This document shows, piece after piece, positions 1 through 4,949 of a stretch of DNA of 8,960 nucleotides. Where the stretch lies: positions 1 to 8,960 of the forward strand of contig JADFMZ010000105.1 of the NCBI GenBank assembly GCA_022563615.1, given 5' to 3'. The stretch's first letter is position 1. Each line of letters opens with the position of its first letter. Both the position numbers and the translations under genes were made by a program. The stretch comes from Planctomycetota bacterium (lineage in GTDB: Bacteria > Planctomycetota > Phycisphaerae > UBA1845). A model generated the notes under the pieces. The model was not told the origin of the DNA, made no database searches, and saw only the letters and a list, made by a program, of their open reading frames with translations.

Positions 1-92
1 GGCGATGCCCGTCACCCACCCATTCATTGAGGCGTGATGGTGCTTCAGTGCGCAGACGTGCTTTGCACTTCGCCCACGGATGGAGAGTCGTT

Positions 93-1325
93 CTATTGGA
101 CTAGAACGGGCGCCACGCTCTCCAGGCCGTACAGGTCGGCGACCAGAGATTCCTCCACGTGAATAATGGCGGAACCCCGAAAGTCGAGCGTCTTGCCGAT
201 GAGCACTCCGTAGAAAGCGCTGTCGCCGAGGAACGTTATGTCGGTATCGGGAGCGATGATGGCTCCGTAGAAATCAGAAGTGCCTGAGAATGTGGCCGTC
301 GCTCCGGTGAGGTAAATCTTCAGGTTCCCGGGGATTCCTGTAGGGTTAATGATGCCGCCGCCACCGAAGTAGGCTGTGCCCGATACGTAAATCTCCGTGG
401 GGCCGGTGATGGTAAGCGTCGCCAGCGAGACGATGCGGACCGAAGTGAAATAATACTTTCCCGGCGCCAAGGTCAGGTTGTCGTTACCGGTTAGGAAGAG
501 CCTCCCGGCAGGGTTGAGTGGGTCATCGCCGTCGTCGGTCAGGCCGATTGTGTCGTTGTCGTTGTCGGCGGCAGCGCCGGGCATGTCAATTGTCGGCGGC
601 GTAAAATTACAGTCCTGCTCTGCCACCACGCCCCAGATTTCGTTCGAGGAACCAACGAGGGTTAGGCCGTATCCTTCGCCGTAGATGGTGTCCCCTTGGA
701 TCAGCGTGTTTCCTCCCAGCCGGATGTCTGCGCAACTACAGATATCGCCGTTGGCGTGGATGTTCCCGGCGTTATAGCCGCCTAACCTGAGGTCGTAGCT
801 GTCCGTGGTCACATCGCCCGATCCGGTTATCCCTTCCAGACCCCAGATTCCCAGACAATGGCCGCCACCTTGAACGGCGGTGGCGCCCTTGTTCAGTGTG
901 GTCGAATAGACACCCAAAATGCCGGCAAAAAAGAGCGGAACTCCGGACCGTTCGCCCACCACCCGTACCGCATTGGCGGTTACGGTGTCCGATTCCGAGG
1001 CGGGGACAAAGGTTGCGGACAGTCCGCTCCAGTTCCCGATCGTGATGACAAGCTCGCCAGACGCTAGGTCGGCGCCGGCCACAACATTATTCGCGGCGTA
1101 TTCGATGGCCCGGTTCTTGGCGAGGCCGTGTCCGTGTCTTAGGGCTGAAGACCCCGCCAGCGCGGACGCATCCACGGCGCCTTGCATTTCACCTCGCGAG
1201 TTATAGATGTAACCGACATCCACCGAGAGCGCGGCGCAGCCCAATAGGACGACGAGGGTGACCAACACCTGGACGGCGACGAGTCCACGATGTCTACAGG
1301 GGGTACGGACGGGTGTGGCTATCAT
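93..1325 (-). CDS. TadG-like membrane-anchored protein with C-terminal beta-helix-like region
   Basis: Probably a cell-surface or periplasmic protein anchored by one N-terminal helix. Numbering is from the upstream ATG at 1331. A basic stretch (R9-R15) precedes a hydrophobic helix at about 17-37, then the Tad signature with VDVGYIYNSR and AVDASALAGSSAL (37-64), which is typical of TadE/TadG N-termini. Residues about 85-155 look like the second Tad domain (SGVPLFFAGILG). From about 160 to 395 the protein is Gly/Thr/Ile-rich with short repeated strands, including FYGAIIAP (354-361), FYGVLIGK (373-380) and a closing HVEESL, as in beta-helix domains attached to pilin-like proteins. An Asp-rich stretch (256-270) could bind calcium. 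The ATG at 1325 is preferred because GGAGG lies 9 nt before it, against 3 nt for the ATG at 1331. No other tad gene is present, so a role in a Flp pilus is doubtful. The fold assignments come from memory of the families. Confidence 0.8.
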   Translation of the reverse strand: MIATPVRTPCRHRGLVAVQVLVTLVVLLGCAALSVDVGYIYNSRGEMQGAVDASALAGSSALRHGHGLAKNRAIEYAANNVVAGADLASGELVITIGNWSGLSATFVPASESDTVTANAVRVVGERSGVPLFFAGILGVYSTTLNKGATAVQGGGHCLGIWGLEGITGSGDVTTDSYDLRLGGYNAGNIHANGDICSCADIRLGGNTLIQGDTIYGEGYGLTLVGSSNEIWGVVAEQDCNFTPPTIDMPGAAADNDNDTIGLTDDGDDPLNPAGRLFLTGNDNLTLAPGKYYFTSVRIVSLATLTITGPTEIYVSGTAYFGGGGIINPTGIPGNLKIYLTGATATFSGTSDFYGAIIAPDTDITFLGDSAFYGVLIGKTLDFRGSAIIHVEESLVADLYGLESVAPVLVQ

Positions 1326-1331
1326 GCGCAT

Positions 1332-1605
1332 TCTCCTCCAATGTTTCAGGTTCCGCGTGCGGTTTGATTTGCCCGAAAGGGTCGCAAGGACAAGGAGATA
1401 AAACGATCGTCGATCGCCCCTCCAACAGCCGATGTGCGGCTGTCGTGCAGCGCGACCATCCGCCTCCGCAACGGACTCAACGCTTTGCGTCCCACCCTTA
1501 CGGATGGTTTGCCCACCGGATCAACCTGCCTACAAGCATACGATACAATCCGCCATGCAGTTGGGGATTTCAGCCTTGGGTTCGGGCGTGCAGGATGGTT
1601 TCGGG
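1332..1605. other. Intergenic region between nrnA and the TadG-like gene
   Basis: A 274-nt gap between two minus-strand genes. Apart from the ribosome binding site at its left end I see no convincing gene, intrinsic terminator or promoter. A 13-bp sequence CGATCGTCGATCG at 1404-1416 is made of two copies of the self-palindrome CGATCG. On the minus strand it is followed by TTTTAT, but the stem is too short to call a terminator. The gap is long enough to suggest that the TadG-like gene is transcribed separately from ribF-nrnA. Confidence 0.4.
1333..1339 (-). promoter_or_regulatory. Shine-Dalgarno site that decides the start of the TadG-like gene
   Basis: Read on the minus strand, this is GGAGGAG, a strong anti-16S match. 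Two in-frame ATG codons follow, at 1331 and 1325. The first is too close (1-3 nt) and the second has normal spacing (7-9 nt), so translation most likely begins at 1325. Confidence 0.6.
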
Positions 1606-2646
1606 TTATGGGCCCGTAAGAGCTGGTTCGATCAGCGCGATGATTCTTTCCTTGACCTGGTCCAGCGTGCCGGTCACGCGCGCCCCAGCCGCCCGGCGGT
1701 GACCGCCGCCACCGAAGCTTTGGGCGATGGCGGCCACATCGACATCGGGGATCTTCGCGCAGGTTGTTGCCTGGGGCTCGGAGGGGGCCCGGCTGCGAAA
1801 TCCAACTCGAATGACTCCGCCGGCATCTTCGACCAGCATGATCGAGACCACTACGGACGCCAACCGTAGCGGCTCGTTGACCAGATCCTCGGTATCGGCG
1901 CGAACGGCTCCGGTTTCGCCGAACACGCTCGTCGGGATCGTGATGACGGCCAACCGATCCCCCAACCGAAGTTCCAGTCGTTTGCACGCTTCGGCTCGCA
2001 AACGAAACCGGGCGACGGACTCCTGCTGATACAGCGCGTCGAACAGCTCGTAGGCGCGTGCGCCCTGTCGGGTCAGATCGGCTGCGGCTTCCAACGCACG
2101 GGCGTCGGTGTTGGAATGGCGGAACCAACCCGTGTCCGTAGCCAAGCCTACATAAAGAGCGACGGCGGTTCCCGTGTCGAGGGGCCAACCCACCGACCGA
2201 GCCCATTCGAACAGGAGAAGGCTCGTCGATGCCGCCGACGCGTCGGCCAGCAATACGTCAGCCAGGTCGTCGCCGGTGGCGTGGTGATCCACAACCAGCT
2301 TGGTCAGCGAAGATGAGCGAAGCCAGTCGGCGACGGGTTCGAGCTGGGAGTAGCTGCAGGTATCGAGCAGGATGACGGCGTCGGCGTCGGCCAGCCCGTC
2401 CCATTGGATATCTTTTCCAAGCCGGCGACACGGCGCCAGCCGCTCCAGAAAGGCGTACCGGCCAGGCACGTCGTCAAACAGAACGATCATCGGCTCCACG
2501 CTGGGTGACGCAAGAAACCGGTGCATGGCGATGAGTGAACCGAGCGCGTCACCGTCGGGTTTGGCGTGGGAAAAAAGCAAAGGCCTGCGCCACGCAGCCA
2601 TGGTCTCCGCTGCTTCAATGAACTTTGAGGATTGGATTTGGCTCAT
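1606..2646 (-). CDS. nrnA: DHH-family phosphoesterase, NrnA-type nano-RNase / pAp phosphatase
   Basis: Cytoplasmic metal-dependent phosphoesterase. Family members degrade 2-5 nt RNA fragments and convert 3'-phosphoadenosine 5'-phosphate to AMP. All catalytic motifs are visible in the 346 residues: SHAKPDGDALGS (26-37, with H27, D31 and D33), VILLDTC (91-97, with D95), VDHHATGDD (119-127, the DHH triad at 120-122) and GLATDTGWFRHSNTDA (167-182, with D171). The DHHA1 substrate-binding domain fills about 235-345 and contains FGGGGHRRAAGARV (311-324). Length is normal for NrnA. The start ATG overlaps the ribF stop in ATGA (2643-2646). With only a weak GGA upstream, translational coupling to ribF is likely. 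In many bacteria nrnA lies with rbfA, truB and ribF; here only ribF is kept next to it, and it comes first. Which of the two activities dominates cannot be read from the sequence. Confidence 0.93.
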   Translation of the reverse strand: MSQIQSSKFIEAAETMAAWRRPLLFSHAKPDGDALGSLIAMHRFLASPSVEPMIVLFDDVPGRYAFLERLAPCRRLGKDIQWDGLADADAVILLDTCSYSQLEPVADWLRSSSLTKLVVDHHATGDDLADVLLADASAASTSLLLFEWARSVGWPLDTGTAVALYVGLATDTGWFRHSNTDARALEAAADLTRQGARAYELFDALYQQESVARFRLRAEACKRLELRLGDRLAVITIPTSVFGETGAVRADTEDLVNEPLRLASVVVSIMLVEDAGGVIRVGFRSRAPSEPQATTCAKIPDVDVAAIAQSFGGGGHRRAAGARVTGTLDQVKERIIALIEPALTGP

Positions 2647-3620
2647 CTTGAGATCCGTTGCTCGGCATCGGTCTGGGAACTGCTCGGATCCACTTCCCGA
2701 CGGATTTCGTTCAGATCGAGTTGAACCTGAGCCTTGAGCGCGTCGGGTGAGTCAAACGTTCGCTGCTCGCGAAGGAAGCGTTCAAACTCGATTCGAATGA
2801 ATTGATCCTGAATGTCAGCGTCGAAATCCAGCAGGTGGGCTTCGATTTGTCTTTGGCTTCCGCCGAAGGTCGGTGTGTGTCCGATGCTGATGCCGCAAGG
2901 CCGGCTTCGCTCGCCGATCGTTGCCCGACCTGCATAGACGCCGTCACGAGGGATGAGTTTGTCGGGGATCGGAATATTTGCGGTGGGGAATCCGAGACCG
3001 CGACCTCGGCCTCGGGCCTGGACAACCCGCCCGCCAAGGGCGTAAGGCCGACCCAGGCAGAGCGCCGCCTGGCGCACGTCCCCCTTGGTGATGAGCTTGC
3101 GGATCAGCGAACTCGACACGAGCAGGGCGTCGCCGTCGCCCATCTGTAGCGTAACGGGCTGGACGATATGAACCTTGCATCCCGATTCACCAGCCACTCG
3201 CTCCAACAGCTCGGGTGTGCCTCGGCGCCCGCGTCCGAAACCGAACGATGGACCCTCAACGACATGGGTGGGGTGAAACTTGTGCAACAAGATCTCGCGT
3301 ACGAACGCCTCGGGTTCCAGAGACAGAAGCGCCGGCTCGCTCCGCGCCACGACGATCGTTTGCGCACCCGCCCGAGCCAATTCGTGGAGCTTTTCGTCCA
3401 GGGTGGACAGCCGTGCCGGCGCGCGATCGGGCGCGACGACCGTCAGCGGATGCGGTTCAAACGTGAGTACGACGACCGGCCCACCCGTGCGGGCGGCGAA
3501 GAGCCCCGCCTGGGCCAGAAGTTGCTGGTGGGCGCGATGGACGCCGTCAAAGTTGCCGACGGTCAGGACGCATTGCGTCAGCGGTGGATCAACGCCTTCC
3601 AGCCCGTGGATTACATTCAT
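2643..3620 (-). CDS. ribF: Bifunctional riboflavin kinase / FAD synthetase
   Basis: Cytoplasmic enzyme making FMN from riboflavin and ATP, then FAD from FMN and ATP. Numbered from the ATG at 3620 (325 aa). The N-terminal nucleotidylyltransferase part has VGNFDGVHRAHQ (21-32), FEPHP (54-58), EGPSFGFGRGRRG (122-134) and SSSLIRK (169-175). The C-terminal kinase part has the nucleotide loop GRGLGFPTANI (206-216, with PTAN), GVYAG (227-231), and EAHLLDF (260-266) with the likely catalytic Glu260, then FLREQRTFDS (282-291). The frame stays open up to 3755, but 3620 fits best: MNVIHGLEG aligns with the N-termini of known RibF proteins, the resulting length is near the usual 305-315, and a promoter at 3685-3713 puts its likely transcript start near 3678, downstream of the other candidate ATGs. 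A 6-bp hairpin lies in the leader; I see no FMN riboswitch. Its product FAD would serve the flavoenzyme encoded across the divergent promoter region, though the link may be incidental. Confidence 0.93.
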   Translation of the reverse strand: MNVIHGLEGVDPPLTQCVLTVGNFDGVHRAHQQLLAQAGLFAARTGGPVVVLTFEPHPLTVVAPDRAPARLSTLDEKLHELARAGAQTIVVARSEPALLSLEPEAFVREILLHKFHPTHVVEGPSFGFGRGRRGTPELLERVAGESGCKVHIVQPVTLQMGDGDALLVSSSLIRKLITKGDVRQAALCLGRPYALGGRVVQARGRGRGLGFPTANIPIPDKLIPRDGVYAGRATIGERSRPCGISIGHTPTFGGSQRQIEAHLLDFDADIQDQFIRIEFERFLREQRTFDSPDALKAQVQLDLNEIRREVDPSSSQTDAEQRISR

Positions 3621-3651
3621 CGTCGGTTTGGGTCCTATCGTCCTTGTGGCG

Positions 3652-3666
3652 CCGGTTTTCAACCGG
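3652..3666 (-). other. Small hairpin in the ribF leader
   Basis: CCGGTT and AACCGG form a perfect 6-bp inverted repeat around a 3-nt loop, about 30 nt before the preferred ribF start and inside the predicted leader. It might affect initiation, but it is short enough to be chance. Confidence 0.3.
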
Positions 3667-3684
3667 TGAAACGTTTGCCCGATC

Positions 3685-3713
3685 AGCATAAGACGTCCGA
3701 GACGGTGTGGCAA
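3685..3713 (-). promoter_or_regulatory. Predicted sigma70-type promoter for ribF-nrnA
   Basis: On the minus strand there is TTGCCA (3713-3708, 5 of 6 to consensus), a 17-nt spacer and TATGCT (3690-3685, 4 of 6). A transcript starting near 3678 would have a leader of about 58 nt before the ribF ATG at 3620. The site faces away from the plus-strand promoter at 3742-3770, with 28 bp between the two -35 boxes. Found by eye only. Confidence 0.45.
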
Positions 3714-3741
3714 CGAAACACCCCTAAGCCGAGAGGAACCG

Positions 3742-3770
3742 TTGACAGGCTGCAACGCCGGTGTTGTGAT
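3742..3770 (+). promoter_or_regulatory. Predicted sigma70-type promoter for the glycosyltransferase-oxidoreductase pair
   Basis: A perfect TTGACA (3742-3747), a 17-nt spacer and TGTGAT (3765-3770, 4 of 6 to TATAAT). The likely transcript start near 3777 lies only 14 nt before the ATG at 3791 and just after the nearest SD-like AGGAA (3773-3777). This favours the downstream GTG at 3836 as the true start of the next gene. Confidence 0.4.
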
Positions 3771-3790
3771 GCAGGAACGAGCCGGTCGTT

Positions 3791-4909
3791 ATGGAACCTC
3801 CAAACCATTCTCAGGAATCGAATCAAGAGGCGCTCGTGGTCCGTGTGGCCTTGTGCGTCGGGAGCGACGCTCTGGATCGCTATCGGCGCGTGCTGCGGCA
3901 CCTGGCTGTGGGAATGGTCGACCAGGCCGTTCAGCTACGATGGGTCAGTTCGGACCCGAGGATCGAGACGCTTACGCTGGGTCCGGTGCAGACTACCCTG
4001 CATCCGCGTATCGGCTGGCCGATCGCCCAGCGCCGACTTGCTCAACTTTGCGATGCCTTGTCATCGCAACCGCCGCTTATCGTTCATGCGCTGTCGGGGG
4101 AGAGCTATCGGATTGCCGGCATGCTCGCCTCCACATTGGATGCGGAGGTCGTGTTGCAAGTCACTTCCCTTTCCGACTGCCAACAGGCGGCCGACTTGGA
4201 TCAGCCTCGCGTCGGCAAGTTCATCGCCCTGACGAACCCGTTGTCAGCCATTCTTGTCGAGTCATTGGGGATCGAACCGGACCGCGTTGAGGTCATTCGT
4301 CCGGGCATCCAGGCGTCTCGAGGGATCGCCTCGTTTGCAGACGAGCACGAAGCGGTAACGCTCTTGTGCACGTCGGCTCTGGAGCGCGACAGCGGTGTGG
4401 ATCACCTGATCGAGGCGGCGGCCATCCTCGAAAATCGGGGGCATGACTTCCTGCTCTTTCTCTTGGGCCAGGGCTCGCAGGAATCCTCGCTGCGCCTCCT
4501 GGTCCGCCAGCGGCGGCTGTCCTCGTGCGTAACGTTTGCTCAGCCTATGGGCAACGTCGTCAGCGCCATGCAAAGCGCCGACATCTTCATACGACCGTCG
4601 GCTGATACTGCTTTCATGGACGACGGCCTCCACGCGATGGGCGCCGGAACCGCCATGGTCACGCTGCCCAGCGACGTTTGCGATCATTTCCAACACGATC
4701 AGACCGCCGTTGTGTGTGATAAGCCGACCGCCAAGGCGCTGGCCGACGCCATCGAACGGCTGTTGACCGATCGGGCCTTTGCGCAACGAATCGCCAAAGC
4801 CGCCTTGGAATATGTGCGCACCCATCACGCCATGAGCCGCATGGCGGAATCCACCGCCGCGGTGTATCGTCGGTTGGCCCTGGCCCGAACCACGCTTTCG
4901 ATCCGGTAG
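3791..4909 (+). CDS. GT4-fold glycosyltransferase-like protein with degenerate donor-binding residues
   Basis: Resembles retaining GT-B glycosyltransferases of family GT4, which transfer a sugar from a nucleotide donor, usually in cell-envelope polysaccharide synthesis. The C-terminal Rossmann-like half is recognisable: VIRPGI (168-173), TSALERDSGVDHLIEAAAIL (194-213), FLLFLLGQG (220-228), VTFAQPM (247-253), ADIFIRPS (263-270) and AMGAGTAMVTLP (282-293). There is no signal peptide or membrane segment. Several conserved residues are changed: the usual GRL...KG Arg and Lys become A196 and S201, both glutamates of the E-x7-E motif become T273 and H281, and the N-terminal GG loop is missing. It may therefore have an altered donor or be inactive. 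ATG 3791 has poor SD spacing (AGGAA, 13 nt). GTG 3836 has AGAGG 5 nt upstream, would remove 15 residues of unlikely importance, and fits the promoter better. The next gene follows after 40 nt, so the two probably share a transcript. The acceptor is unknown. Confidence 0.8.
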   Translation: MEPPNHSQESNQEALVVRVALCVGSDALDRYRRVLRHLAVGMVDQAVQLRWVSSDPRIETLTLGPVQTTLHPRIGWPIAQRRLAQLCDALSSQPPLIVHALSGESYRIAGMLASTLDAEVVLQVTSLSDCQQAADLDQPRVGKFIALTNPLSAILVESLGIEPDRVEVIRPGIQASRGIASFADEHEAVTLLCTSALERDSGVDHLIEAAAILENRGHDFLLFLLGQGSQESSLRLLVRQRRLSSCVTFAQPMGNVVSAMQSADIFIRPSADTAFMDDGLHAMGAGTAMVTLPSDVCDHFQHDQTAVVCDKPTAKALADAIERLLTDRAFAQRIAKAALEYVRTHHAMSRMAESTAAVYRRLALARTTLSIR

Positions 4910-4934
4910 GGCAATCTTCGCCCGCCATCCCTAT

Positions 4935-4939
4935 AGGAG
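4935..4939 (+). promoter_or_regulatory. Shine-Dalgarno site supporting a TTG start
   Basis: AGGAG lies 10 nt before the TTG at 4950. No in-frame ATG occurs until residue 103, which is already inside the FAD-binding domain, so the non-canonical TTG is the best-supported start of the oxidoreductase. Confidence 0.55.
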
Positions 4940-4949
4940 TCTCGCAACG

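Noticed and set aside
58..68. Small hairpin GTGC-TTT-GCAC downstream of the TadG-like stop codon
   Set aside because: The stem is only 4 bp with no T-tract on the minus strand, so it does not support a terminator call.
1346..2206. Long minus-strand open frame overlapping nrnA
   Set aside because: It is very Arg/Ser/Gly-rich with no recognisable motif and lies mostly over nrnA, which has all DHH motifs. It is a high-GC shadow frame.
2234..2247. 14-bp perfect palindrome in nrnA (GCCGACG and its complement)
   Set aside because: A palindrome of this size is expected by chance about once in 9 kb, and it lies in conserved coding sequence.
3621..3680. Possible FMN riboswitch upstream of ribF
   Set aside because: The leader is only about 58 nt and lacks the conserved RFN-element sequences; only a 6-bp hairpin is present.
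3168..4232. 354-residue plus-strand open frame antisense to ribF
   Set aside because: It crosses the divergent promoter region and overlaps both ribF and the glycosyltransferase in other frames, and its protein is low-complexity Arg/Ser-rich without motifs.
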